A stretch of 64,000 nt of DNA from an uncultured Muribaculaceae bacterium (GTDB lineage Bacteria; Bacteroidota; Bacteroidia; Bacteroidales; Muribaculaceae), in contig CAKUJD010000005.1 of assembly GCA_934661195.1 (NCBI GenBank), positions 1-64,000 on the forward strand, read 5' to 3'. Positions 51,905 through 60,577 of this stretch are shown in pieces. Made by a program: the position numbers and the translations under genes. Every line of letters starts with the position of its first letter. Position 1 is the first letter of the stretch. The notes beneath the pieces are model-generated. The model was not told where the DNA came from and did not search any database. It saw nothing but the letters and a program-made list of their open reading frames with translations.

Positions 51905-54022
51905 CTACTTGCTGTAGCGGTATTTCACTCCGAGGTTCTGCATGATGAACGACTGCACATCGGTGTACTCTTCAATCACCTTGGCCACCGGCTTGCCGTG
52001 GCCGTGACCGGCCTTGCTGTCGATGCGTATCAGCTTGGGGGCCGAACCGGTGTTGGATGCCTGCAGCGTGGCGGCATACTTAAACGAGTGCGCGGGCACC
52101 ACGCGGTCGTCGTGGTCGCTGGTGGTGACCATGATGGCGGGGTAGTGTGTGCCATCGTTCTTTATGTTGTGCAGCGGCGAGTAGTGCAGCAGGTATTGTG
52201 CCATCTCGCTGCTGTCATCGCTGCGGCCATAGTCGTGCGCCCAGTTCCAGCCAATGGTGAACAGGTGGTAGCGCATCATGTCCATCACGCCCACTTGCGG
52301 CACTGCAGCGGCATAGAGGTCGGGCCTCTGGTTGACCACCGCGCCCACCAGCAGGCCGCCGTTGCTGCCGCCGTTGCAGGCCAGCTTGGCCGGGCAGGTG
52401 TATCCTTCCTTAATCAGGTATTCGGCGGCGGCGATGAAGTCGTCAAACACGTTCTGCTTCTTCAACTTTGTGCCGGCCTCGTGCCACTGCTCGCCATATT
52501 CGCCGCCGCCGCGCAGATTGGCCACGGCATACACGCCGCCCATGTCGAGCAAGGCGAATGGCACGCGGTAGTAGCTGTAGCCAGGCGTCATGCTGATGTT
52601 GAAGCCTCCGTAGCCGTACACCAGTGTGGGGCGCTGCCCGTCGCGCTTAATGCCTTTCTTGTAGATGAGAAACATAGGGATTTTAGTTCCGTCTTTGCTG
52701 GTGTAGAACACCTGCTCGGTGACGTAGCGCGCCGGATCGAGCGGCACTTTGGGGGCGAACACCAGCCGCGACTCGCCGCTGGCCATGTCGTAGCTGTAGA
52801 CGCGCGCCGGGGTGGTGTAGGACGTGAAGGTGTAGAACACCTCGCTGTCGGTGTTTTTGCTGCTGAAGCTCACCGAGCCGAAGGTGGGCAGCTTGATTTC
52901 GTGCAGTTCCTTGCCCTCGGCCGAATACAGGTAGGGGTGGTTGGACGCGTCTTTGTCGTAAGTGACTATGAAGTTGTGGCCGGCCATGTCTACGCCCGAC
53001 AGCACCCACTGCTTTTCTGCGATGAAATCGGCAACATTGGCCTCGCTCAGATGGCTGGCGTCGAAGGCCACCACCTTCCAGCACGGAGCGCCGGCATTGG
53101 TGTGGGCATAGATTTTTCCATTGTCAACGCCAATGGGTGTGCATGTGTATTTCATGTCACCGGCCAGGCGCACGTAGTGGGGATTGCGGTCGCTGAGGTC
53201 TTTGGCATACAGGCGGTTGCCGTCGCCGTCGCTCTCGAGAATGAACACAAACTGCTCGTCGTCGCTCACCACCGCCTGGTAGAAGAGCAGCGGGTTGGTG
53301 TGGCTGCGGTATTCCACATAGTCGTCGCTTTGCGGAGTGCCCAGTTTGTGGTACATCACCTTGTGATATTCGTTTTTCGACGACTTGGCGTCCTCGGGGG
53401 CGTCGTATGCGCTGTAGAAGAATCCGTCGCCCAGCCACTGCGCGTCGGTGAACTTGGCCCACCGAATGTGGTCGGCCAGCTGCTTGCCAGTGATGAGGTC
53501 GAGCACGTATATCTCGTTCCAGTCGCTGCCGTTGCGGGTAATCACATAAGCCATGTAGCGGCCGTCGTGCGAGAAGTTGAGCTGCTGCAGAGCCACGGTG
53601 CCGTCATTGCTCAGCTTGTTGGGGTCAAGCACCACGCGCGGTGTGCCGCCCAGGGCGTCCTTCACATAAAGCACGCTTTGGTTTTGCAGCCCGTTGTTGT
53701 CAAAGTAGTAGTACTTGCCCTTCACTTTCATGGGTGCGCCCATTTTTTCGTAGTTGGCAAGTTCGGTGATGCGTCGCTTCACCGCGTTGCGGAAAGGGAT
53801 TTTGTTCAAGTATTCGCGGGTCACCTTGTTCTCGGCGTTGACCCATTGCTCCGTTTCGGCGCTGGTGTCGTTTTCGAGCCAGCGGTAGGGGTCGGCCACC
53901 TTCGTCCCGAAGTAGTCGTCGGTGACGTCTACCCGTTTGGCTGCGGGATATTTCAGAGCTGCCTGGCTGCTGCCGGCAATCAGTAGGGTGCTGCACATTA
54001 GCGCAATTCGTTTTAGAGTCAT
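51905..54022 (-). CDS. Prolyl oligopeptidase family serine peptidase (S9A), exported
   Basis: This 705-residue enzyme cleaves after proline in short peptides. A signal peptide (1-21, ending S-S-Q-A) directs it to the periplasm. The N-terminus has the family motif D-P-Y-R-W-L-E near residues 45-51, then a seven-bladed propeller. The catalytic domain contains G-G-S553-N-G-G (nucleophile), D-H-D-D-R-V near 635 and the histidine in A-G-H-G near 680. It lies upstream of the SDR operon but is separated from it by a terminator. The glutaminyl cyclase gene starts further upstream on the same strand, with a 30-base gap. Confidence 0.95.
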   Translation of the reverse strand: MTLKRIALMCSTLLIAGSSQAALKYPAAKRVDVTDDYFGTKVADPYRWLENDTSAETEQWVNAENKVTREYLNKIPFRNAVKRRITELANYEKMGAPMKVKGKYYYFDNNGLQNQSVLYVKDALGGTPRVVLDPNKLSNDGTVALQQLNFSHDGRYMAYVITRNGSDWNEIYVLDLITGKQLADHIRWAKFTDAQWLGDGFFYSAYDAPEDAKSSKNEYHKVMYHKLGTPQSDDYVEYRSHTNPLLFYQAVVSDDEQFVFILESDGDGNRLYAKDLSDRNPHYVRLAGDMKYTCTPIGVDNGKIYAHTNAGAPCWKVVAFDASHLSEANVADFIAEKQWVLSGVDMAGHNFIVTYDKDASNHPYLYSAEGKELHEIKLPTFGSVSFSSKNTDSEVFYTFTSYTTPARVYSYDMASGESRLVFAPKVPLDPARYVTEQVFYTSKDGTKIPMFLIYKKGIKRDGQRPTLVYGYGGFNISMTPGYSYYRVPFALLDMGGVYAVANLRGGGEYGEQWHEAGTKLKKQNVFDDFIAAAEYLIKEGYTCPAKLACNGGSNGGLLVGAVVNQRPDLYAAAVPQVGVMDMMRYHLFTIGWNWAHDYGRSDDSSEMAQYLLHYSPLHNIKNDGTHYPAIMVTTSDHDDRVVPAHSFKYAATLQASNTGSAPKLIRIDSKAGHGHGKPVAKVIEEYTDVQSFIMQNLGVKYRYSK

Positions 54023-54052
54023 GTGAAATTAAGTTATGCTGTATGTTTCATT

Positions 54053-55030
54053 TCAGTATCCGTAAATTACCGAAACCAGGGTCTGCCCTACGGCGCGCAG
54101 TGTGCCGGCGTCGAGGCGGTCGAAGGTGTCGTGAGTGGTGTGCCAGCCGTCGTAGAAGCCTGTGGGCGAGTCGGGACGCATGTCAATTATGTCGAGACAC
54201 GGGATGCCGGCCACCTTGTTAACCGCAATGTGGTCGTCGGTCACAGCGCCGCCGCTGTCGTTGGTGAAGTAGGTGCCAAATCCGGCTTCGCTGGCTGCGT
54301 TCCACACCATCTCCACAAAGTTTTGGGCATATTGCATCGAGAAGTATTCGCGGGCAAACTTTGCGCCCGACGCACCAACCATGTCGACCACCACGCCAAA
54401 CATGGGTTTGGCGTCGCCGTAGTGCGGATGTGCCGCCCAATACTGGGTGCCCAGCGCCCAGCTGTCTTCATCGTCGCTGCTTCCCCAGTCTTCGGCATCG
54501 ACAAGCACAATGTCGACACCCACATTGGGCCGCCTGGCCTTCATTTGCCGCGCCAGCTCAAGCAGCACGGCCACGCCGCTCGCCCCGTCGTTGGCCCCCA
54601 TCACGGGCTTGCGGTGGTTGGCGGGGTCGGGGTCGTTGTCGGCCCATGGACGGCAGTCCCAGTGCGCCATGAGCAGTATGCGCTGTTCGGCGTCGGGGTT
54701 TACCACGCCTATGATGTTGCTCAGTTGCAAGTGCTTGCCGTCGAACGTGGTCACATCGCCATGCTGCACCCACGCGCTGTCGCACAGCCGCCCCATGGTT
54801 GACGTCAGCCACTGGGCACACTGCTTGTGGGCCTCGGTGGCGGGTACGCGCGGCCCGAAGTCACATTGGACTTTTGCAAACGCGAGTGCGCTGTCGCCGC
54901 TGAACTGGGGCGTTTGCGCTGTGGCTGCCGTGTCGGCTGCCGCAGCCTGAGCCGCGTTGCTGTTGCTGTGGCAGCTGGCGCTGCCCATTGTCATGGCTAA
55001 TGCTATTGCCATAAAGCCAATAAGTCTCAT
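54053..55030 (-). CDS. M28-type glutaminyl-peptide cyclotransferase, lipoprotein
   Basis: I start at the ATG at 55030 (325 residues). The signal peptide ends in the lipobox M-G-S-A-S-C19; the longer open frame overlaps the neighbouring gene and lacks this. The M28 zinc site is seen in A-H-W-D-C-R-P-W-A near 130, G-A-N-D-G-A-S-G-V-A, D-A-E-D-W-G near 185 and the late D-I-I-D / T-T-H-D-T segment. The A-E-D-W-G form and length fit bacterial glutaminyl cyclases of the Porphyromonas type, which turn N-terminal Gln of exported proteins into pyroglutamate. An aminopeptidase is the alternative. A TATCTTTG box at 55069-55062 supports this start. Confidence 0.83.
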   Translation of the reverse strand: MRLIGFMAIALAMTMGSASCHSNSNAAQAAAADTAATAQTPQFSGDSALAFAKVQCDFGPRVPATEAHKQCAQWLTSTMGRLCDSAWVQHGDVTTFDGKHLQLSNIIGVVNPDAEQRILLMAHWDCRPWADNDPDPANHRKPVMGANDGASGVAVLLELARQMKARRPNVGVDIVLVDAEDWGSSDDEDSWALGTQYWAAHPHYGDAKPMFGVVVDMVGASGAKFAREYFSMQYAQNFVEMVWNAASEAGFGTYFTNDSGGAVTDDHIAVNKVAGIPCLDIIDMRPDSPTGFYDGWHTTHDTFDRLDAGTLRAVGQTLVSVIYGY

Positions 55031-55101
55031 ATATCGTTGGAATAAGTTATGTTTAGCGTTGCAAAGATAGTGCAAATAGCTGATAAATTTACTCTGCGGC
55101 G

Positions 55102-56835
55102 CTAATGCGCCTTGTGTGCCGCTATCCAGGCTGGCGTGGCCAGCAGCACAAAGTAGCGGTCGGAGTAGATGGGACGGTAGCCGTTTTCTGCGATGAAATG
55201 GTTTATTACGTCCAGTTTCTTGTCGTTCATATAGGCATTGTGCTGGTCGTAGGTGCACAGCCGTGCATCGCTTGGCTCGCCCCATGCCTCGCCAATGGTG
55301 CTGAACTTTTGGCGCAAAATCAGTGGCCGCGCCGGGCAGGCGTTGAGTTTGCTGCTCAGCATCGATGCGCTCAGCAGCTCGGGCCACGAGCAGCCTATGT
55401 GCGGACTGGTGCGGGTCAGGTAGTTGGCCATGGGAATGCTGCCGAATGCCATCAGCGTGTCGCCGGGGGCTAAGAATGGTGCTGTGCCTTTGAGCATGGC
55501 GTTGATGGCTGCGGCACGCCCTGGTGAGGTGTGCAGCAGCCTGGCGCGGCTGCTGTCGATAGTAGCGGTCTTCTCCCACACCGGGCCGCGGTCGAAATAC
55601 AGGTCGCCTCCAATCATCCGGACTGCGCAGCACACCACCAGTACCGCCACAAACGGGGTCGTGGTGCGCCGCCCCCACAAATCCATGGCCACTGGTGCAG
55701 CCACGAGGGCAATAAGTGAGCCGTTGTTGATGGCGCCGTTGTCGCTTCCCAGCGGGAAGGCCAGCAGCATAAACAGGCCCAGCCATGCGGCCATCTTCTT
55801 GTCGGTGCTGCCATGTGTGGCAATCGCCCATACGCAGCCCGACACGCACATTCCCCACACGGGCATCACCTCGGGCATGCGCGCCATGACCCACGCGGCG
55901 CCGCCAAGGCACACTGCAAGCACGGCCGCCCGCAGCGCCGGTTGCCTTGCCTTCCGCCTGGCCACGCACCACACTGCGGCCACACCGCCAAACTTGGCCA
56001 GTGCCCACAGAGCCTTGGCGTAGAACCTGAACTGCACGGCTATCATAAACGGTACGTTGTGCGACGAGTCGGCGTCGGCCGATATGCTGCGCAGGTCGTG
56101 CAGATTGCTGCAAAACAGTTCAAAGTGCCCCAGCGCGAGCATTAGCAGCACCATCAGCCCCATGCCAGCGAGCATGGCTCCAACGAAAGCCGCCGATTGA
56201 GCGGCAGCCCGCCAGGCGCTGCCATTGCCGTGGAACGCGTTTATTGCGGGCGCAATGGCCAGTGCCAGTGCCACTGCGTTGGGCGTGCGCACCATCACGT
56301 TAAGCCCGGCGGCCAGTCCGGCAGCGGCAACAATGGCTACGCTGTCCGAGCGCAATCCACGCAGCATCAGGCATATTGATGCTGTGTAGAGCAGCACTGA
56401 TATTATGTCGTGGTTAAGGGCCAGCACTGCCGGCACATAGCACATTATGGCCACGGCAATCCCTGCAAGTGTGGCTTTGACTCCAACGGTGCGGTGCAGC
56501 GCGCCAAACGCCACTGCGGCAGCCGCCAGCACCAGCAGCATGCCAGCCATGCGCATTCCCACAATGCCGATGCCTGGCATGGCTGCACGCACCAGTCCTC
56601 CCGCCAATCCGCTGGCGTAGTACATAAAGTTGTATTCAACCGTGCCGGGACGGGTGAATATATTGTCGAAAAACGTGAGGTAAAACCCCGTGTCGCACAT
56701 GTCAAGCCCGCACACCATTGCCGGCATCTGATAGATGAACAGCAGTGAAGCCAATAAGCCGAAAGCGGCCCACGGATGGTGGTCGGTAAAGGCCGATAGC
56801 TGTGTGGCCAGCACGTTTATGCGTTTCGAAATCAT
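55102..56835 (-). CDS. Multi-pass membrane protein, GT-C glycosyltransferase-like
   Basis: I use the ATG at 56835 (577 residues), since the promoter -7 box at 56863-56870 overlaps the first in-frame ATG. About eleven hydrophobic helices fill residues 20-420. The first extracytoplasmic loop contains D-M-C-D-T-G-F-Y-L near residue 47, an Asp placement typical of GT-C (PMT/ArnT-like) transferases. The soluble C-terminus (about 440-577) is periplasmic in such proteins. Polyprenyl-linked sugar transfer is inferred, not shown; no clear family name came to mind. Single gene. Confidence 0.6.
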   Translation of the reverse strand: MISKRINVLATQLSAFTDHHPWAAFGLLASLLFIYQMPAMVCGLDMCDTGFYLTFFDNIFTRPGTVEYNFMYYASGLAGGLVRAAMPGIGIVGMRMAGMLLVLAAAAVAFGALHRTVGVKATLAGIAVAIMCYVPAVLALNHDIISVLLYTASICLMLRGLRSDSVAIVAAAGLAAGLNVMVRTPNAVALALAIAPAINAFHGNGSAWRAAAQSAAFVGAMLAGMGLMVLLMLALGHFELFCSNLHDLRSISADADSSHNVPFMIAVQFRFYAKALWALAKFGGVAAVWCVARRKARQPALRAAVLAVCLGGAAWVMARMPEVMPVWGMCVSGCVWAIATHGSTDKKMAAWLGLFMLLAFPLGSDNGAINNGSLIALVAAPVAMDLWGRRTTTPFVAVLVVCCAVRMIGGDLYFDRGPVWEKTATIDSSRARLLHTSPGRAAAINAMLKGTAPFLAPGDTLMAFGSIPMANYLTRTSPHIGCSWPELLSASMLSSKLNACPARPLILRQKFSTIGEAWGEPSDARLCTYDQHNAYMNDKKLDVINHFIAENGYRPIYSDRYFVLLATPAWIAAHKAH

Positions 56836-56862
56836 TGTGTTTTTGCCGAATGCTTTTTCGGT

Positions 56863-56893
56863 CAAAGTTAGTTACATTTTGCCACATGTCCAA
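56863..56893 (-). promoter_or_regulatory. Promoter of the GT-C-like gene
   Basis: On the minus strand TAACTTTG (56870-56863) is a perfect -7 box and TTG (56893-56891) lies 20 bases upstream. It decides the start codon at 56835. Confidence 0.7.
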
Positions 56894-56932
56894 CTCATTG
56901 TGAGGGCGTGCTGCGGAAAATGTGCGGCTTTT

Positions 56933-56964
56933 TTTGGCCACGGATAATAAATAGACTACTTTTG
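56933..56964 (+). promoter_or_regulatory. Promoter of the 57016 lipoprotein gene
   Basis: TTTG at 56933-56936, a 20-base spacer and TACTTTTG at 56957-56964. The ATG is 51 bases further on. Confidence 0.7.
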
Positions 56965-57015
56965 TGCTGTTGAACTTTTCTCAACACAGCAATTAATTTT
57001 TAACCAATTCAATCA

Positions 57016-57567
57016 ATGAAACGTTTTACTAAATTTTTGGCAGCCCTGGCTATGGTGGCAGCCATGTGTGTGGGCTTTGCCTCGTGTGGCGACGACAATA
57101 AGGGCGATGAGCCGAAACCGTCGTCAAAACTTACCCTAATCAATACGTTCAAATTCTCGGCTTCGGCCGATTTTGTGGAACTTGCCGACATTAAAGTTGA
57201 CTACACCGACTTCGCCGGAGTTAAGCACACCAAGGCAATTGCCGCTGGCGACAACGTGATCAAGTTCAGCACCGCTACGTTCCCCGCAAGCTCATCGTTT
57301 GCAATCACCGTGACGCCTAAAACGGCAGAACTCGCCAAGAATAAATATGACGTGGCATACAGCATAGAACTTGGCACCGACGTGCAGGATGCTAACGGCA
57401 AAATAACGCCTGTGGGCGAATTTGGCAAGTATTCGCAGAAGTATGAAGGCCTTGTGAAGGAGGGTGTGCCCACAATTCTTCCGAAAATCAAAAATTACAT
57501 CGAAGTTCATAATGCCGACTACAGTCATCAGTACTTCAACAACAACGGTGTGATCACATACAAATAA
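57016..57567 (+). CDS. Hypothetical lipoprotein
   Basis: This 183-residue lipoprotein has the lipobox V-G-F-A-S-C23, followed by an acidic/lysine linker (G-D-D-N-K-G-D-E) typical of Bacteroidetes lipoproteins. The mature part is beta-rich (A-D-F-V-E-L-A-D-I-K-V-D-Y, S-S-F-A-I-T-V-T-P) and may be Ig-like. I recognise no family or partner. It has its own promoter. It is divergent from the GT-C-like gene. Confidence 0.7.
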   Translation: MKRFTKFLAALAMVAAMCVGFASCGDDNKGDEPKPSSKLTLINTFKFSASADFVELADIKVDYTDFAGVKHTKAIAAGDNVIKFSTATFPASSSFAITVTPKTAELAKNKYDVAYSIELGTDVQDANGKITPVGEFGKYSQKYEGLVKEGVPTILPKIKNYIEVHNADYSHQYFNNNGVITYK

Positions 57568-57665
57568 GGCTCCCAGCCCGACACGATATTCAATAGGCGG
57601 CACTCACCTAAAGTGTTGTTCCGTCTATTTTTTTGCTGCTTATATGGTAAAATTACCACATTAAA

Positions 57666-57697
57666 TTTGCACTAAGCCAATTTATGCGCTATCTTTG
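57666..57697 (+). promoter_or_regulatory. Promoter of the 57736 gene
   Basis: TTTG at 57666-57669, a 20-base spacer and TATCTTTG at 57690-57697. Confidence 0.7.
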
Positions 57698-57735
57698 CAG
57701 CCATAAAATGTGACGACAAAAAAATCTATGCTATC

Positions 57736-58203
57736 ATGAATTCAAAAAAGGAAATGCGCTTGAAGCGCGACAGCGAACTGCTCGACTTGTTTCAGGAGGC
57801 TCTGATGGCCTTCGTTGAGCACAACACCAAAGATCCCCGTAAAAAAGCACTTGAGTTTGCATTGGCCAACGGCCACCCACGCTATTACGTGAGCCACAGC
57901 CGAGCCTATCCAGTGGTGTGCAGCATCATAAGGCGCGGTGTGAACCCCGTGAAGATGCCCGACCAGTCGCAGATGTGGAACGAGATTGCCGCCAAGGTGC
58001 GCCAGGCCATGGACTCGGGCGTGCCCAGCATCAACAAGGCACTTGAATTTGTGCTGCAAAACTGCCGGGCCTCGCGGTTCTTCATCTCCTATCCTTATGC
58101 CCGCCGCCACACCTATGTGGCCTGCAAGGAGCGCAGCCGGGCAGTGAAACGCTCGTTTAAGGCACGCAACCCTGTGGCCGACACTGCCTTTGGCGCGGTG
58201 TAA
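57736..58203 (+). CDS. Hypothetical protein with internal duplication
   Basis: This 155-residue, basic protein is probably cytoplasmic. Two related units are visible: K-A-L-E-F-A-L-A-N-G-H-P-R-Y-Y-V-S followed by R-A-Y near residues 35-58, and K-A-L-E-F-V-L-Q-N ... S-R-F-F-I-S followed by A-R-R near residues 102-125. The helix then R-[YF]-[YF]-[VI]-S pattern may bind nucleic acid, but that is a guess. I recognise no named family. The 58259 gene follows after 55 bases and they are probably co-transcribed. Confidence 0.65.
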   Translation: MNSKKEMRLKRDSELLDLFQEALMAFVEHNTKDPRKKALEFALANGHPRYYVSHSRAYPVVCSIIRRGVNPVKMPDQSQMWNEIAAKVRQAMDSGVPSINKALEFVLQNCRASRFFISYPYARRHTYVACKERSRAVKRSFKARNPVADTAFGAV

Positions 58204-58258
58204 CCGCCGTGCCACCACCAATCAATAACTAACCAATATATATATAGAATCAACCACC

Positions 58259-58705
58259 ATGAACGAAACACAGCAGGCCACAGTGGATGTGGCCATTGAC
58301 CTCGATGAGATTTTCAACCTGATTTATGCCGAAAGCCAGTGGCTGTCGGCGCACAATCCGGCCGTCTACCGCCTTAGCCCCGACAATGCGCCCATGCTGC
58401 GCCTAAGGGTGGGCGAGGGCTATGCCCAGTTGCAGCCGCGCCTGCAGCCCTACTTGCTGTGGGCCAACTACAACCCCAACATTGAGCGGCGCAACCTCAC
58501 CCTCACTTTGCAGTTTGAGCACCCGCAGCCGTCAAGCCTCACCGCCGCCATCCACCAGCTGGTGGTGGAACTGCTGGCCTACTATGCGCTGATGCGCTTC
58601 TACGACGGCCGCACCGACCTCTATGCCACAGCGTGGCGGCGGTGCAACGCGCAGCTGATGCTGATGTTTGCCCGCGATGCCAACCGCGGCTGCGCGCTGC
58701 CATAG
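58259..58705 (+). CDS. Hypothetical protein
   Basis: This 148-residue protein begins with a helical acidic segment (D-V-A-I-D-L-D-E-I-F-N-L-I-Y), then a strand-rich middle, then a long helix (A-A-I-H-Q-L-V-V-E-L-L-A-Y-Y-A-L-M-R-F-Y) rich in aromatics. There is no signal peptide or membrane helix. The shape recalls small phage-head or tail accessory proteins, but I cannot name a match. It is the second gene of a pair with 57736 and ends just before a strong bidirectional hairpin. Confidence 0.55.
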   Translation: MNETQQATVDVAIDLDEIFNLIYAESQWLSAHNPAVYRLSPDNAPMLRLRVGEGYAQLQPRLQPYLLWANYNPNIERRNLTLTLQFEHPQPSSLTAAIHQLVVELLAYYALMRFYDGRTDLYATAWRRCNAQLMLMFARDANRGCALP

Positions 58706-58731
58706 CAATGTGCCCATTTCATCGAACAAAT

Positions 58732-58773
58732 CAGGCGGCCACGGCAATATTTCTGTTTTGCCGTGGCCGCCTG
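58732..58773. terminator. Perfect hairpin between convergent genes
   Basis: Fifteen-base perfect arms, CAGGCGGCCACGGCA (58732-58746) and TGCCGTGGCCGCCTG (58759-58773), lie between the 58259 gene and the minus-strand GYF gene. Confidence 0.8.
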
Positions 58774-58797
58774 TGTGTCTGTTGGGTTGGAATGGCG

Positions 58798-59706
58798 TCA
58801 GTTGCCTGCCGCGTCGCCTATTTTGTCCACCTGCTTCTTCAGCCAGTCGGTGGCCGCCTTGGTCACTTTCTTCTTAATGTGGTGGCCCACCGAGTCAATC
58901 AGCTTGTTGGCAGCCGAATCTACCTCGTTGGGCACGTCCACTTCAACCTTCTCTACCACGGTGTCGGCCTTGTCGGCGGCAGCCGCCTCATCGGGTTTGT
59001 CGGCCTCATCGGTGCCGTCCACGTTGGCACCCATGGCCTTTTCAAGCGCAAGGGCCAGATCCTCTTTACTGAACGTGAACACATGCCCCAAGATGCCGAA
59101 CGACAGTGTCTTGCTCTTGCCCATCAGTTCGATGCGGCCCACCGAGCAAATAAAGTAGTTGTCGACGTGGAAACTCGTTTCCATAAATGTGTCGAGCGCT
59201 TTGCCCGTTAGATACTTCTGCCCCAGCGACAGCACAGAGCCAAGCAGACTGTTTTCAGAGTCGTTCACCTGATCGATGGTTTCGTTCACAAAGGCGCGGG
59301 CTTCGCTCTTCACCGCCTCCTCGTGCTTCTCGCTGTTGGGGCAAGTGATGGCAAACACTGCGAAAATCACAGCCACCACTGCGGCTATAATCCAACCCTT
59401 TGCGCCATTGCCCTTGCTGTCGTCGGCCTGTTGGGGCTCCTCTTCGGCAGGCTGCTGCCACAGCTGCTGTTGGGCGGCATTCCATTGTGGAGGCAGCTGC
59501 CCGTTGTATTCACGCTGCTGCCACTGTCCGCCGTTGGGTTCGCCGGCTATTATCGCCTGTTCCAGGGCCGGCACCTCGCTGGCTTTGGCCCAGTCCTTCA
59601 TGCCCTCGGCCCACACGGGGGTGTCGGGCTTGAGGCCGCGCACCTTCAGCTCCTCGATGCTGAACGGCCCCATTTGCTTGTCGTCAAGAATAATAAAGAA
59701 TTCCAT
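58798..59706 (-). CDS. GYF_2 domain, single-pass membrane protein
   Basis: I start at the ATG at 59706 (302 residues), where the GYF_2 domain begins. Residues 1-52 form the domain (F-F-I-I-L-D-D-K-Q-M-G-P-F, T-P-V-W-A-E-G-M-K-D-W). A Gln/Pro-rich stretch (about 60-98) leads to a membrane helix near 100-120 (G-W-I-I-A-A-V-V-A-V-I-F-A-V). The C-terminal part (about 130-225) contains N-Y-F-I-C-S-V and L-S-F-G-I-L-G-H-V-F-T-F, which I associate with DUF4359-type proteins. The C-terminus is acidic, then basic. It lies 142 bases downstream of the LytTR gene. The TAACTTTG box at 59732-59725 could be a separate promoter. Confidence 0.78.
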   Translation of the reverse strand: MEFFIILDDKQMGPFSIEELKVRGLKPDTPVWAEGMKDWAKASEVPALEQAIIAGEPNGGQWQQREYNGQLPPQWNAAQQQLWQQPAEEEPQQADDSKGNGAKGWIIAAVVAVIFAVFAITCPNSEKHEEAVKSEARAFVNETIDQVNDSENSLLGSVLSLGQKYLTGKALDTFMETSFHVDNYFICSVGRIELMGKSKTLSFGILGHVFTFSKEDLALALEKAMGANVDGTDEADKPDEAAAADKADTVVEKVEVDVPNEVDSAANKLIDSVGHHIKKKVTKAATDWLKKQVDKIGDAAGN

Positions 59707-59803
59707 ACACTTAGAAATTTTCGGCAAAGTTATATCAAATTTCATTACCACCCACCTGGTTTTATGGCAATACATCCTTTTTGCTAAAATTTGCGGGGAT
59801 TTT

Positions 59804-59826
59804 GGGGAATTTTTGGGAAATTCCCC
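59804..59826. repeat. Short perfect palindrome between LytTR and GYF genes
   Basis: GGGGAATTT (59804-59812) and AAATTCCCC (59818-59826) around a 5-base loop. It could be a weak terminator or an operator; no U-run follows on the minus strand. Confidence 0.5.
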
Positions 59827-59848
59827 AAAACCGTGCTGGCGGGGCTGG

Positions 59849-60577
59849 TCAGGAGCGGCCCAGAAAGTCGTTGAAGGCCTGCTTGTAGCTGTCGCCGATG
59901 GGAATGTAGACGTCGCCGAAGATGATGCGGTTGCGCTCAATTTCGCGTATTTTGCTCTTTTGCACTATGAATGAGCGGTGCACCCTTATGAAGCGCGAGG
60001 CGGGCAGCATCTGCTCTATCGACTTCATGTTCATGAGCGACAGTATGGGGTGGGGCGACTCTTCGGTGTATATTTTCACGTAGTCCTTGAGTCCCTCTAT
60101 GTATTTGATGCTGTCGAGGTCGATTTGCAGCAACTTGTATTCGCTTTTCACAAATATGCTCTTGGCCTCGCTGGCTGTACCGCTGCCATCGGGCGCCGCT
60201 GCCTGCTTTTGCCGCGTGAGCGAGAACCACTGCAGCGCGCGGTTGCAGGCCTCCAGAAAGTTCACATAGCTTATTGGCTTCATTAGGTAGTCGAGCGCGT
60301 TGATGCGGTAGCCGTCGAGGGCATACTGCTCAAACGCCGTGGTAAACACCACGCGGGTGCCTTCGGGCAGCATGCGCGACAGTTCAAGTCCGTTGAGCTC
60401 GGGCATCTGAATGTCGAGGAATGCCAGATCCACAGGATTGTCGGTGAGGCCCTTCATGGCATCCACCGCATTGGAATACTGTCCGCACAGTTCCATAAAC
60501 GGAATGCGCTTCACATAGCTCACCAGCAGTTCCACCGCCAGTGGCTCATCGTCAACTATGGCACACTTCAGAGTCAT
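59849..60577 (-). CDS. LytTR-family response regulator
   Basis: I start at the ATG at 60577 (242 residues); a TTG six bases upstream is less likely. The receiver domain (1-118) has the acidic pair D9-D10, the phosphoacceptor D55 in L-A-F-L-D-I-Q-M-P, and a conserved Lys in Y-L-M-K-P. The LytTR DNA-binding domain (about 140-240) contains I-K-Y-I-E-G-L-K-D-Y-V-K-I-Y and F-I-R-V-H-R-S-F-I-V. Its start overlaps the kinase gene by 26 bases, so the two are co-translated. Targets probably include the adjacent ABC exporter genes (inference). Confidence 0.93.
   Translation of the reverse strand: MTLKCAIVDDEPLAVELLVSYVKRIPFMELCGQYSNAVDAMKGLTDNPVDLAFLDIQMPELNGLELSRMLPEGTRVVFTTAFEQYALDGYRINALDYLMKPISYVNFLEACNRALQWFSLTRQKQAAAPDGSGTASEAKSIFVKSEYKLLQIDLDSIKYIEGLKDYVKIYTEESPHPILSLMNMKSIEQMLPASRFIRVHRSFIVQKSKIREIERNRIIFGDVYIPIGDSYKQAFNDFLGRS

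Noticed and set aside
51896-53986. A 696-codon open frame on the plus strand, antisense to the prolyl oligopeptidase gene
   Set aside because: It mirrors a well-supported gene with catalytic motifs. The antisense product is rich in Val, His, Ala and Gly with no domain, as expected from GC-biased third codon positions.
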